38,420 bases of DNA from Candidatus Wolfebacteria bacterium RIFOXYD12_FULL_48_21 (GTDB taxonomy: Bacteria; Patescibacteriota; Minisyncoccia; UBA6257; UBA9933): contig MGIW01000003.1 in the NCBI GenBank assembly GCA_001793945.1, positions 226,603-265,022 on the forward strand. The letters are read 5' to 3'. The first letter of the stretch is position 1, and each line of letters opens with the position of its first letter. Shown in pieces: positions 9,261-18,431 of the stretch. Both the position numbers and the translations under genes were made by a program. The notes beneath the pieces are model-generated. The model saw only the letters and a list, made by a program, of their open reading frames with translations, was not told where the DNA came from and searched no databases.

Positions 9261-10121
9261 ATGGAGCAATTACATGCACGGAAGTTGAAATTGTTGGAAG
9301 AGACGGCAAACACGATTCGGCGGGATATCATCGGCATGCTTGAAGAGGCGGGTTCCGGACATAGCGCCGGCTCGCTTGGCATGGCGGATATTTTTACCGC
9401 ATTGTATTTTCATTTGATCAACCATGATCCTAAAAATCCGCATTGGGGCGACCGGGATCGCGTAGTATTGTCGAACGGGCATATTTGCCCTGTGCTGTAT
9501 GCCACACTGGCGCATGCGGGCTATTTTCCGGTTGATGAGCTTAAGACATTGCGCAAGCTCGGCTCCCGTTTGCAGGGGCATCCACATCGTGAATCGTTGC
9601 CGGGCGTGGAAACGACTTCCGGCCCGCTCGGGTCCGGGTTGTCGCAGGCTATCGGCATGGCGCATGCGGCGAAGCTCGACGGGAAAAAGCACCGCATCTA
9701 CTGCATGATGTCCGATGGTGAACACAACGAAGGAAATACATGGGAGGCTATTCTCTATGCGGGGAAGCATCGCTTGAGCAACATTACGGCGATCATCGAC
9801 CGTAACAACATTCAAATAGACGGGTTTACCGAAGATGTTATGCCGCTTGAACCGTTGCGCCAAAAATACGAAGCGTTTAATTGGCATGTGATCGATGTAA
9901 GCGGGCATAACTTTCTTGCCATTGCCGGCGCAGTCGTCGAAGCGCAGGCCATCCATGAGCGGCCAACGGTCATCATCGCTCACACCATTCCGGGCAAAGG
10001 TGTCAGTTTTATGGAAAATGATTACGCATGGCACGGCATGCCGCCAAACAAGGATCAGGCAAAGCAGGCGGTTCGGGAGCTGCGCACCTTGTGGGGGAAG
10101 ATCAAGGCGGAGCACGACTGA
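9261..10121 (+). CDS. Transketolase, N-terminal (TPP-binding) subunit
   Basis: AGSGHSAGSLGMADIFTALYFHLINHDP, DRVVLSNGHICPVLYA, GPLGSGLSQAIGMAHAAKLDG, MMSDGEHNEGNTWEAI. Confidence 0.92.
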   Translation: MEQLHARKLKLLEETANTIRRDIIGMLEEAGSGHSAGSLGMADIFTALYFHLINHDPKNPHWGDRDRVVLSNGHICPVLYATLAHAGYFPVDELKTLRKLGSRLQGHPHRESLPGVETTSGPLGSGLSQAIGMAHAAKLDGKKHRIYCMMSDGEHNEGNTWEAILYAGKHRLSNITAIIDRNNIQIDGFTEDVMPLEPLRQKYEAFNWHVIDVSGHNFLAIAGAVVEAQAIHERPTVIIAHTIPGKGVSFMENDYAWHGMPPNKDQAKQAVRELRTLWGKIKAEHD

Positions 10122-10128
10122 TATGTAT

Positions 10129-10233
10129 TGTCATCCCGAGTGAAATGAAGCGAAGCGGAATGAAACCGAGGGATCTGCAGTATATAAAGCAGATTCCTCG
10201 ACTCCGAAGAGTACTTCTTCACTCGGAATGACA
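10129..10233. repeat. Long REP-like palindromic repeat (~105 bp)
   Basis: TGTCATCCCGAGTG...GAGGGATCTGCAG...CAGATTCCTCGACTCC...CACTCGGAATGACA. Confidence 0.9.
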
Positions 10234-10268
10234 AATACGCATAAAGACGATTTAAATAAATAAAAATC

Positions 10269-11492
10269 ATGTTTAACCCATTTAAAAAAACTACAGAAGA
10301 AATATCCCGCACGACGCCGGGGTATGAAGAAACAGAACGGCGCACTCCGGTGACCGGTATCATTTTATTGCTGCTCATGTTTGTTGCCGGATTGTATTTC
10401 GGCATCTTTGCCATGGAAGATATTAGCAATATTCCGAACGAACCAAAAAGCCTCTCTTCATGCGCCTATCGCTATCAGGAGAGGGGAAGCACTGTCGCCT
10501 CGCCGGCCTATCTGAGCCGATACGCCCATGAAGCAACTCTTGATGAGTTCGCCTTTGCTTCTTATACGACGGCCGAATGTCTTGGGCGGCTGAGCTCATA
10601 TGAAACCGAGGGCGGTATTGCTCCTCTATTGCAGCAGCGTTCCATACTTGAGATCCAGGTCAGTCCTGCCTATTTGCAATTGCGCGATACTGTATTGCCG
10701 AGCCTGCGCGATGTGCAATATCAGATCGGGCGCATTACCGGCGAATATAGCGTGGGCCTGCAGGAAGAAATGGCAGAAGTTGAAAAGCCGTTGTTTCCCA
10801 CGCAACCGGTGCAAAGCTCTATCACGGCGCTACGCGCTCAGGAGGGCGAATTGTTGCAGTGGCAAGGGGAATTGGAAACACAGCTCAACTCGGTCAGAGA
10901 TTCCATCAAATCAATTGATGATCAGTTGACCGCGGCATATAAACCGGTGTTCAAGGCGCATGAGCGCGCGCTGCGCTGGTATGAGTTCCAGGTATTTCTG
11001 TTGCAGTTCTTGTTGCTCATCCCGTTCTTTTACCTTGCCTTGCGCAAATATCTCGAGCTGCACCGCAAGAACAGTCCGTATACCATTATTGTAACCGCGA
11101 TTGTTGCGGTGCTTGGTATATTATTGCTAAAGACCATCCTCTTCTGGTTTTGGGGCCTGTTTCTTGAAAGGATACTAAATGTGTTGATCGAGTGGTTCAG
11201 CATGTATGACCTGTTTCGTTCGCTGTTGTTCTATTTTGGAATGTTCCTATCGTTCGCCATATTTGGCGGAGCGGTGTACTTCCTGCAAAAGAAAGTATTT
11301 GATCCGCGGCGCGTGACTATTCGTCGGTTTCGTGCAAAGCAGTGCCCGCAATGTCAGACCAATCTTGACCTGTCTGCCGAATATTGTCCGAATTGTGGAG
11401 CGCATATTCGTGAGGCGTGTTCAAAATGCGGCAAGGAACGCTTTATCGGCATGCCGTTCTGCCCGCATTGTGGAGATAGGAAGGATAACTAA
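10269..11492 (+). CDS. Membrane protein with C-terminal double zinc ribbon
   Basis: CPQCQTNLDLSAEYCPNCGAHIREACSKCGKERFIGMPFCPHCG plus TM helices and a coiled-coil region. Confidence 0.8.
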   Translation: MFNPFKKTTEEISRTTPGYEETERRTPVTGIILLLLMFVAGLYFGIFAMEDISNIPNEPKSLSSCAYRYQERGSTVASPAYLSRYAHEATLDEFAFASYTTAECLGRLSSYETEGGIAPLLQQRSILEIQVSPAYLQLRDTVLPSLRDVQYQIGRITGEYSVGLQEEMAEVEKPLFPTQPVQSSITALRAQEGELLQWQGELETQLNSVRDSIKSIDDQLTAAYKPVFKAHERALRWYEFQVFLLQFLLLIPFFYLALRKYLELHRKNSPYTIIVTAIVAVLGILLLKTILFWFWGLFLERILNVLIEWFSMYDLFRSLLFYFGMFLSFAIFGGAVYFLQKKVFDPRRVTIRRFRAKQCPQCQTNLDLSAEYCPNCGAHIREACSKCGKERFIGMPFCPHCGDRKDN

Positions 11493-11728
11493 TGACCAAT
11501 AACGGGATGCGAGGAGGAGGGTATAAAGTATAAAGTATAAGGTATACGGTATGGGGAGAATTTCTAAATAAAATGCTGGATACCTCCGATAGTGGGCGGA
11601 CGGGAATGACAATGCGAGGATGAGGGGGGATGCGAGATGGGAGGCGAGAGATGAGAGATGAGAGGTTGGAGGTGAGGAAAAAGAGGGGGGTAGAGATGAG
11701 AGGTTGGAGATGAGAGATATGAATTAAG

Positions 11729-11758
11729 AAAGGGGCGTCCGCTTGCGGGCGCCCCTTT
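11729..11758 (+). terminator. Strong hairpin, probable terminator
   Basis: AAAGGGGCG tccgcttgcggg CGCCCCTTT. Confidence 0.6.
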
Positions 11759-11775
11759 GGCGCTCTATCTCAAGT

Positions 11776-11870
11776 TGTCATCCCGAGTGAATCCGCCAGT
11801 CGGCGGAGAAATTGAGGGATCTGTTACAGATTCCTCGGCTTCGCGGAGTACCGCTTCGCTCGGAATGACA
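11776..11870. repeat. Long REP-like palindromic repeat
   Basis: TGTCATCCCGAGTGAATCC...GGATCTG...CAGATTCCTCGGC...GCTCGGAATGACA. Confidence 0.9.
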
Positions 11871-11920
11871 AATTGTGACGCTTGGCCAATATTCGCCTAT
11901 TCCTGTATAATAAAACTATT

Positions 11921-13177
11921 ATGAAATCATACGAAAAGATCGCAAAAATATTGCGAACAGACCAAGATACGATACGGGTGGCAGAGGAGCGACTTTCCGC
12001 ATTGACGGGAAAGGTCGGCGTGCTGGACAAGATCATGGAAGAGAACTGGACGGCCATACAAGGCAGGCTGAACATTCTCGGATTGACGCGTGATGCATCT
12101 GCAAAAGAAATATACGACGCATTGATAAGCAAGATCGAGGCTGATGATGCTTCATTTTATGAAGCACTCGGGAGGCCACAGGTCACTGAGCCCGCCGATT
12201 GGCAGCGCGTACTTGATACCGTTGTTGCGGCAATCAAGCCGCCAACCGGATTTTTCTTGAAGAAGGAAAAGGCCATCGAGTTTTTGCGGAACGAACCGCC
12301 GACAAAGGTCATCGAGGCACTTGGCTACGACAATGTAGACCAATTGCTTGAAAACGAAGATCTCATGGAGATCTATTGTTCGTTGCGTTTTTTGCAGGGC
12401 GGGGAATGGCTCAATACCGTGTTTTTCAAACAATACGATACGGTAACCCCTGACGATTTCGAAGAACGCGCCATTACGCCGATTGCTTTGGCAAAAAAGT
12501 GGGGGACGCTTGCAGAGGGCTTCATGAAAAAGAAGTACCACAACATCAGCCACTTAAAGGAAATGGGTATTATCTATGTGATCCCATTGCCTCTTGAGAT
12601 CTCCGGCGAAACATTGCGCAACCTTGCGTTGCTATTGCACTATTTCAACGAGATCCCGTTCTATTCCGATATCATCCGAAAGTTTTCCAATATGCCGGAA
12701 ACATTCGTGGAGAATCTTAAATCCCTGTTGCGTGGCGATGTGCTTGATGTGCAGCCTGCTGCAGATGGAGGAAAGATGCCGTGGATGGTCGTACAGCGCT
12801 ACCTTGCGAAAGATGATGAGTTTGATTGGCGATTGTTTACGCCGCATATCAATCCGGAAGCATTGCATTGGGAAAAGGCCGAGCATTTGCTTATGGTCGT
12901 TGCCCGATCGATCGACGGATTTTCTACCGACCTTGCCTTTTGGAAGAACTTGAACTGGGTTGGCGATTATTTCAAAAGCGATGCCGGCATCGATGTACTC
13001 GTGAGCTTTAACTTGGTCGACACCGCCATGGCGCTCGTCCAGCAAAAAGAAATGGTCAAATATCTGTACCACCACCAGGAATCCATGTGGAACAAAATAT
13101 TCCTTGAATATTTTGGGCAAGATGAAATGGAGGCCATGATGAAGGAGTATATCATCAAGGGGTATATGGAGTTGTAA
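11921..13177 (+). CDS. Conserved hypothetical protein, unknown function (about 418 aa, soluble, helical)
   Basis: Long ORF starting MKSYEKIAKILRTDQDTIRVAEERLS; no domain recognised. Confidence 0.75.
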   Translation: MKSYEKIAKILRTDQDTIRVAEERLSALTGKVGVLDKIMEENWTAIQGRLNILGLTRDASAKEIYDALISKIEADDASFYEALGRPQVTEPADWQRVLDTVVAAIKPPTGFFLKKEKAIEFLRNEPPTKVIEALGYDNVDQLLENEDLMEIYCSLRFLQGGEWLNTVFFKQYDTVTPDDFEERAITPIALAKKWGTLAEGFMKKKYHNISHLKEMGIIYVIPLPLEISGETLRNLALLLHYFNEIPFYSDIIRKFSNMPETFVENLKSLLRGDVLDVQPAADGGKMPWMVVQRYLAKDDEFDWRLFTPHINPEALHWEKAEHLLMVVARSIDGFSTDLAFWKNLNWVGDYFKSDAGIDVLVSFNLVDTAMALVQQKEMVKYLYHHQESMWNKIFLEYFGQDEMEAMMKEYIIKGYMEL

Positions 13178-13337
13178 AGGGTATAGGGGGTGGGCAGAGA
13201 TGGGAGATGTGAGGTGAGAGATGAGAGGTAAGGAAAAGAGGGGGGAGTGAGAGATTAGAGATACGAGATATGAAGTTTGAGGTAAGGGGGAATTTCTAAT
13301 TTCTAAATAGAATACGGGATTCCAGTGAAAACAGAAT

Positions 13338-13444
13338 TGTCATCCCGAGTGCAATGCAGCGAAGCGAAATGGAATCGAGGGATCCGCAGTAATAAACAGA
13401 TTCCTCGGCTCCTCCGCCTGCTGGCGGATACGCTCGGAATGACA
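13338..13444. repeat. Long REP-like palindromic repeat
   Basis: TGTCATCCCGAGTGCAATGCAGCGAAGCGAAATGGAATCGAGGGATCCGCAG...CAGATTCCTCGGC...GCTCGGAATGACA. Confidence 0.9.
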
Positions 13445-13559
13445 ATGCCGTGGGCAGAAATAAGAGACAAGAGGAGGAAATTTCTAATTATTAATTTCTA
13501 AGGAGTGGCGTTTCTTGAAAATGTCGCGCATTGCGCGACATTTTTGGTATACTAAACAC

Positions 13560-14234
13560 ATGAATTTCCTTGTCCTGCTTCTTGGCTTACTTCCCAGTTT
13601 TATTTGGCTCAGCTTCTTTTTACAGGAAGACATTCATCCCGAGCCTCGGAAGATGATCTTCTTGGTCTTTATTACGGGAGTTTTTGCCGCGCTGGGCGCC
13701 TATTTCTTGCAACTTTGGGCAAGTGGTCAATTGTTGATCTATGGCGTGTTTTCCGAGTCGCTCGCTTATTTATCCATATTTGCGGGCATAGAGGAGTTGG
13801 TAAAGTTTTTGGCGGCGTACCTTGTCATTCGGAGAAGTAGGCACTTTGATGAGCCGATTGACGCCATGATCTATATGATGACCGCCGCCATGGGGCTCGC
13901 TGCGGTGGAAAACATCGCTGTGGCATTTGAAAACGGCTTTGCCGCGATCACCGTCGGATCACTTATGTTCCGATTTTTGGGGGCCACGCTGTTGCACGCA
14001 CTCAGCTCATCCGCCATGGGGTATTATTGGGCGCAGGGGATTGTGCGCAAGCTTACGCCTATCTATCTGCTATGGGGTCTTTTTATGGCCACGCTGTTGC
14101 ATACCGTCTTTAATTATTTCATCGTCGTTTTCGAAAATGGGTTTATATATTCCATCGGAGTTCTGATGCTTGCCTCATTTTTTGTATTCTATGACTTTGA
14201 GAAATTAAAGAAAAATGATACCATTACATTATGA
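13560..14234 (+). CDS. PrsW-like intramembrane metalloprotease (CPBP/PrsW superfamily)
   Basis: AGIEELVKFLAAYLVI (EExxK), MTAAMGLAAVENIA, LLHALSSSAMGYYW, polytopic. Confidence 0.85.
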   Translation: MNFLVLLLGLLPSFIWLSFFLQEDIHPEPRKMIFLVFITGVFAALGAYFLQLWASGQLLIYGVFSESLAYLSIFAGIEELVKFLAAYLVIRRSRHFDEPIDAMIYMMTAAMGLAAVENIAVAFENGFAAITVGSLMFRFLGATLLHALSSSAMGYYWAQGIVRKLTPIYLLWGLFMATLLHTVFNYFIVVFENGFIYSIGVLMLASFFVFYDFEKLKKNDTITL

Positions 14235-14713
14235 ACAACGATACCAAAAAATTCTTCGAGAAGCTGGCGGGGGCATCCGTACAGGAGGAATTTGAGCCGA
14301 AATTGGCAAAGGTTGCGGCGGTAAGCGCAGTGCAAGACGATGAAGTAGAAGAGCAAAAAATGGAAGGCGAGTTCGACGAAGGTGAAGGCCAGCTTGCCAT
14401 TGATGTATACCAATCTGGAAATGATATTATCATCGAAGCTCCGGTTGCGGGTGTGGGTATCGACGACCTTGATCTTGAAATATCTCCCGAATCGGTCGCC
14501 ATTCGCGGCAAGCGCGAACAGCATGAAAAAATAGAAGAAGGCGATTTTCTCTATCAGGAGTGCTATTGGGGTAAGTTTTCCCGCTCGGTCATTCTTCCGC
14601 AAGAAATAGACCCTGATCATGCGACTGCCACATTTAAAAATGGTGTGTTGCGCATCGTTTTGCCCAAGGTGAACAAGCAAAAGACAAAAAAGGTGAAAGT
14701 AAGGTTTGAGTAA
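14231..14713 (+). CDS. Hsp20/alpha-crystallin family protein
   Basis: ACD motifs IIIEAPVAGVGIDDLDLEISPESVAIRGKREQ, GKFSRSVILPQEIDPDHATATFKNGVLRIVLPK. Confidence 0.92.
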   Translation: MNNDTKKFFEKLAGASVQEEFEPKLAKVAAVSAVQDDEVEEQKMEGEFDEGEGQLAIDVYQSGNDIIIEAPVAGVGIDDLDLEISPESVAIRGKREQHEKIEEGDFLYQECYWGKFSRSVILPQEIDPDHATATFKNGVLRIVLPKVNKQKTKKVKVRFE

Positions 14714-14830
14714 GAAATGAGAGATGAGAGGTATGAGGTATGAGGTATGAGATATGAGATATGAGATATGAGGTATGAGATATGAGATATGAGATATGAG
14801 ATATGAGATATGAGATATGAGATATGAGGT
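14712..14830. repeat. Tandem array of ATGAGATATGAG-type simple repeat
   Basis: Repeats of GAGATATGA / GAGGTATGA directly after hsp20. Confidence 0.9.
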
Positions 14831-14838
14831 AAAAATTC

Positions 14839-14912
14839 AAAAAACGCATGCCGTGCGGCATCGGGAGGAGGGTTTTCTTCATCCTCCTTCAACCGCATGG
14901 CATGCGTTTTTT
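14839..14912. terminator. Nested hairpin element, copy 2; terminator-like on both strands
   Basis: AAAAAACGCATGCC..GCGG ... CCGCATGGCATGCGTTTTTT around GGAGGA/TCCTCC; core shared with 3269..3334. Confidence 0.75.
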
Positions 14913-14977
14913 ATCAGGCAATGTAACGATGTCTGACATCGTTACATTTTCAGTATAGGTCGTAGGTTGCCCCGTAT

Positions 14978-15007
14978 TGTCATTCCGGCCTCCGAGCCGG
15001 AATCCAG
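14978..15007. repeat. Short REP-like palindrome
   Basis: TGTCATTCCGGCctccgaGCCGGAATCCA. Confidence 0.85.
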
Positions 15008-15052
15008 TTATTTCGTTGTTTGGGAAAACAGTCCATGGTAGACTGTGTGGAA

Positions 15053-15880
15053 ATGGCAAAGAAGAAAAAAGCATACATCGGGGTGTTTGATTCCGGTTTT
15101 GGTGGGATCAATGTTTTGCGGGGCATCGTAAAGGCGTTGCCCGCATATGACTATCTCTATGTAGGGGACACGGCGCGCACTCCCTATGGCGCTCGTTCGG
15201 CCGATACCGTGTATGCATTTACGCGGCAGGCGGTTGATTTTATGTTCGCAAACGGGTGTGAATTGGTCGTACTGGCGTGCAATACCGCCTCCAGTGATGC
15301 ATTGCGCAGAATCCAGCAGGAATATATGCCGAAGCACTATCCCAATAAGCGGGTGTTGGGCGTGTTGATACCCGCGGCCGAAGAGGCGGCGGCAAAAACA
15401 GCCAACCGAAAGGTTGGTGTTATGGCCACGGCAGGAACGGTGCGTTCGGGTGCCTTTGTACGGGAACTTGTAAAAATAGACCCGACCATACGGGTAGCCC
15501 AGCAGGCGTGCCCGCTGTTGGTGCCGCTTGTGGAGGCGGGGGAGTATCAATCGCCGGCCGCAGTGCTTATATTGGAAGCATATCTTAAGCCGTTACGCCG
15601 CAGTGGTGTGGATACGCTCATTTTGGGGTGCACCCATTACGGCATATTGGAGCGGCAGATCAGGCGCGCCATGGGGCCGGGCGTGCGTGTGGTTTCGGAA
15701 GCGACCATCGTTCCGAAAAAGTTAAAGGCCTATCTTACTCGCCACCCGGAAATAGAACGAAAGCTCAGTAAGGGAGGGGAGCGGGTGTTTTATTCCACCG
15801 ACCTGACTGATGCGTTTTCCGCGCTGGGGAGCAAGTTTTTCGGCAAACCGATCAAAGCAAAAAAAATAACATTGCAATAA
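15053..15880 (+). CDS. murI: Glutamate racemase
   Basis: IGVFDSGFGGINVLRGIVKALP, YVGDTARTPYGARS, LVVLACNTASSDALR, LILGCTHYGILERQI; start could be further upstream (15020 or 15035). Confidence 0.93.
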   Translation: MAKKKKAYIGVFDSGFGGINVLRGIVKALPAYDYLYVGDTARTPYGARSADTVYAFTRQAVDFMFANGCELVVLACNTASSDALRRIQQEYMPKHYPNKRVLGVLIPAAEEAAAKTANRKVGVMATAGTVRSGAFVRELVKIDPTIRVAQQACPLLVPLVEAGEYQSPAAVLILEAYLKPLRRSGVDTLILGCTHYGILERQIRRAMGPGVRVVSEATIVPKKLKAYLTRHPEIERKLSKGGERVFYSTDLTDAFSALGSKFFGKPIKAKKITLQ

Positions 15881-15890
15881 GTTCGGATAA

Positions 15891-15921
15891 AAAAACAGCC
15901 CCTAAGCGAACTTAGGGGCTG
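15891..15921 (-). terminator. Rho-independent terminator (T-run on minus strand)
   Basis: AAAAACAGCCCCTAAG cgaa CTTAGGGGCTG. Confidence 0.85.
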
Positions 15922-15945
15922 TGGTGCGCTATGCGCAGGAGGTAG

Positions 15946-16473
15946 TTATTCCTTAGGGATCATGAATCGGAACAACCATGGATTCCTCAGGCGGACGCGA
16001 GTGCGCTGAAGCGCTTCCTCCGTTGCGACCCGTTGGTCATACACGGCAGACTGGAGCTCATTGATGCGCTCAACGAGATTCATCAATGTTTCCGATGCCT
16101 TGAGTTCGGGGTACTTTACGAGGTACAGAGCTGCTTGTTCCGGGCTGATTTTGCCGAAGATATCCTTCTCGTGCTTCGGATATGTTTCCGCTAAGTGTCT
16201 TGTGAACTCAGCGGTCAGAGCCTCGGCTTTCGTCCGGTTGATGGCTTCAATTTTCTCGAACTTCTTGATGTTCTCGAAATTATCGATTTGGGCATACCAG
16301 CTGCCACTGGAGACAAGAAATCCCAATGCGACGATAATAATGGCAATTACCGTAAAGACGGAAGCCCCTGCGTCGTATGCCGTTTCTACTCCATCGTTTT
16401 TGAATACACGGTATATTGCATAAAACAATACAGCAAGTACCGCCGGAAAGATCGCGATCCAAAGAAACAGCAT
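15946..16473 (-). CDS. LemA-like / uncharacterised membrane protein
   Basis: 175 aa; two N-terminal TMs, YPELKASETLMNLVERINELQSAVYDQRVA is LemA-like; SD AAAGGAGG upstream. Confidence 0.6.
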   Translation of the reverse strand: MLFLWIAIFPAVLAVLFYAIYRVFKNDGVETAYDAGASVFTVIAIIIVALGFLVSSGSWYAQIDNFENIKKFEKIEAINRTKAEALTAEFTRHLAETYPKHEKDIFGKISPEQAALYLVKYPELKASETLMNLVERINELQSAVYDQRVATEEALQRTRVRLRNPWLFRFMIPKE

Positions 16474-16485
16474 GATACACCTCCT

Positions 16486-16629
16486 TTACTTCTGGTTATT
16501 TTTGATTGTGACCGCGAGTGCGAGCAGGGCGTAGCCGATTCCACGAAGCATCGGGGTGTCGGGGGAGTTGTTGTCCTTTTTTTCGAGTTGCTCCTTTGCT
16601 TTCCGCTTCAGTTCTTCGAATGATTCCAT
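16486..16629 (-). CDS. Small protein (47 aa), unknown function, upstream in the same operon
   Basis: MESFEELKRKAKEQLEKKDNNSPDTPMLRGIGYALLALAVTIKNNQK; SD GAAGAGG upstream; below the ORF track size cut-off. Confidence 0.6.
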   Translation of the reverse strand: MESFEELKRKAKEQLEKKDNNSPDTPMLRGIGYALLALAVTIKNNQK

Positions 16630-16882
16630 TTTCACGCCTCTTCAGAAAGGATTAAACTACTTAAGTTAAAATGCTGTTTAATAAATAGCACTTTTGGGTA
16701 GATATGTCAATACCTTGCGAGGAGTACCCGTTAAAATCCCTTAATGAGCAGATTTTAATAGGGGCTATGAATGCTTCAATTTTTACAGATCCCGATCAAA
16801 TCGATAAATTCCTGCGTTTGTTTGGATATGCGGATGGTGTATTTTTGCATCCGCAGAATTGTATAGATTTCGATCGGAGAGG

Positions 16883-16916
16883 GTGTCATCCCGTGCTCTG
16901 ACACGGGATCCATGGC
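16883..16916. repeat. REP-like palindrome flanking the IS30 element (left)
   Basis: GTGTCATCCCGTGCTctgACACGGGATCCATGGC, same orientation as 18022..18055. Confidence 0.85.
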
Positions 16917-16954
16917 ATAATATTGTGCGGGGAGATGTCCCGCCGCCAGGTCTC

Positions 16955-18004
16955 ACTTCGCACACCCCATATTGATCATTCTCTCTTGACGCTCCCGCGT
17001 CTTTTTTGTTTTCTGTATTCCGTGAGTACTTCATAAGGTGTTTTGTAATCGAGACACTCCATGTATGCCCTTTGCAGCTTCTTCTCGATGGAACGAATGA
17101 ATTTCTTTGAATAGTTTGATATGTCACTCCCTTTGGGAATATCTTTTCTGATGATGCCATTGACGTGCTCCACTGATCCCTTTTCCCATGAGTGATACGG
17201 ATGACAAAAATATATGTTCACGCCAAGTAAGATTTCCAACTCTTTGTGCTTCCGTAGCAGGATATCGTTGTCTGTGGTGATGGTGCGGAGCTCGGGGTAT
17301 CGCTTCTTGATCCGCAGGAACGCTTTGTGTACGTTCTCAATCGTAACATCAATAATCTGTTCCACAAAAGGGGTTCTTGATTTTCTGTCGATCACGACCA
17401 GTAGGATGCCCTTGCCGCTCCTTCCTGAGACGATGAAATCCGCCTCGGAATCGCCGATGCGGGCCCGTTTCCCAATGGAAATGGGCCTTTTGTCGATGAA
17501 AGTGCGCCCGTCCAGTTTGAGGAGCCTCGTTCTCCTATGCTTTCCGCGCTTGCGACGCCTGCCATTGCGGTATCGCTCGATGTTTCTGCCGTAGACTGTA
17601 TCGATGTATCGGTAGATGCTTTCCCTAGATACATACGGAAGTTGATGCTCGTGTTTTTGTATCCTCCCCGCTATGTTGGCGGGTGATTGATCGTCATACA
17701 ATTTTTCTTCTACAAATGTTTGGAGTGCCGGATGTTCTACGATTTTCATTCCCTGAAACTTGCTATTCCTTCTGCGAAGGATCGCCTTTTGCTGGGCTAC
17801 GCCCGGATCGTATCCGTTTTTTGTTTTGTTGCGATTCACTTCGGTGCACAGGGCGGAGAAACTTCGTCCAAGTGCTTTTGCAATATCACGAAATGGATAC
17901 CCTTTCTTTCTCAGGATTGACAACTCATCGCGTTCACTTTGTGAGAATTGCGGTTTCTTTTTTTTGATTTTTTCATACTCCGATTGTATCAGAGTGTGCG
18001 GAGT
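16955..18004 (-). mobile_element. IS30-family insertion sequence (approximate ends)
   Basis: Transposase plus imperfect ~23-bp terminal inverted repeats ACTTCGCACACCCCATATTGATC / ACTCCGCACACTCTGATACAATC. Confidence 0.7.
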
Positions 18005-18007
18005 CAA
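16976..18007 (-). CDS. IS30-family transposase
   Basis: HTH_38 N-terminus FSQSERDELSILRKKGYPFRDIAKALGRSFSALCTEVNRNK and rve core (IGDSEADFIVSGRSGKGILLVVIDRKSR, TTDNDILL, YFCHPYHSWEKGSVEHVNGIIRKDIPKG); TTG start at 18007 or ATG at 18028. Confidence 0.93.
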   Translation of the reverse strand: MTPHTLIQSEYEKIKKKKPQFSQSERDELSILRKKGYPFRDIAKALGRSFSALCTEVNRNKTKNGYDPGVAQQKAILRRRNSKFQGMKIVEHPALQTFVEEKLYDDQSPANIAGRIQKHEHQLPYVSRESIYRYIDTVYGRNIERYRNGRRRKRGKHRRTRLLKLDGRTFIDKRPISIGKRARIGDSEADFIVSGRSGKGILLVVIDRKSRTPFVEQIIDVTIENVHKAFLRIKKRYPELRTITTDNDILLRKHKELEILLGVNIYFCHPYHSWEKGSVEHVNGIIRKDIPKGSDISNYSKKFIRSIEKKLQRAYMECLDYKTPYEVLTEYRKQKRRGSVKRE

Positions 18008-18021
18008 AAGAGAAGCTGGGT

Positions 18022-18055
18022 GTGTCATCCCGTGCTACGACACGGGATCCATGGC
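18022..18055. repeat. REP-like palindrome flanking IS30 (right) and preceding GIY-YIG
   Basis: GTGTCATCCCGTGCTacgACACGGGATCCATGGC. Confidence 0.85.
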
Positions 18056-18093
18056 TTTTATATTTAGTCCTTTGATTTGGTAAAATAAATATA

Positions 18094-18378
18094 ATGAAAC
18101 TGTATTATGTGTATATATTGGCCAGCCAGCGAAACGGAACTTTGTATATTGGCATTACGAATGATCTAAAAAGAAGGGTATTTGAACATAAGGTAGGCCT
18201 AATTGAAGGGTTTACGAAGGCGTATAAAGTTAATCAACTTGTGTATTTTGAGCAGACATCTGATGTGCGAAGTGCGATAGAAAGAGAAAAGAGGTTAAAG
18301 GAATGGAAACGGCAATGGAAGATCGAGCTGGTTGAAAAAGAGAACCCTGCGTGGATTGATTTATACGATTCCCTATAG
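18094..18378 (+). CDS. GIY-YIG nuclease family protein
   Basis: YYVYILASQRNGTLYIGITNDLKRRVFEHK. Confidence 0.93.
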   Translation: MKLYYVYILASQRNGTLYIGITNDLKRRVFEHKVGLIEGFTKAYKVNQLVYFEQTSDVRSAIEREKRLKEWKRQWKIELVEKENPAWIDLYDSL

Positions 18379-18383
18379 AACTC

Positions 18384-18410
18384 TGGATACCGGCTTTCGC
18401 CGGTATGACA
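18384..18410. repeat. Short REP-like palindrome
   Basis: TGGATACCGGCtttcGCCGGTATGACA. Confidence 0.85.
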
Positions 18411-18431
18411 CGGGGGCTTATTTTACAGCAT

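Noticed and set aside
14712-14830. Possible CRISPR array from regular repeats
   Set aside because: Unit is only about 8-10 bp with no spacers; it is a simple-sequence tandem repeat.
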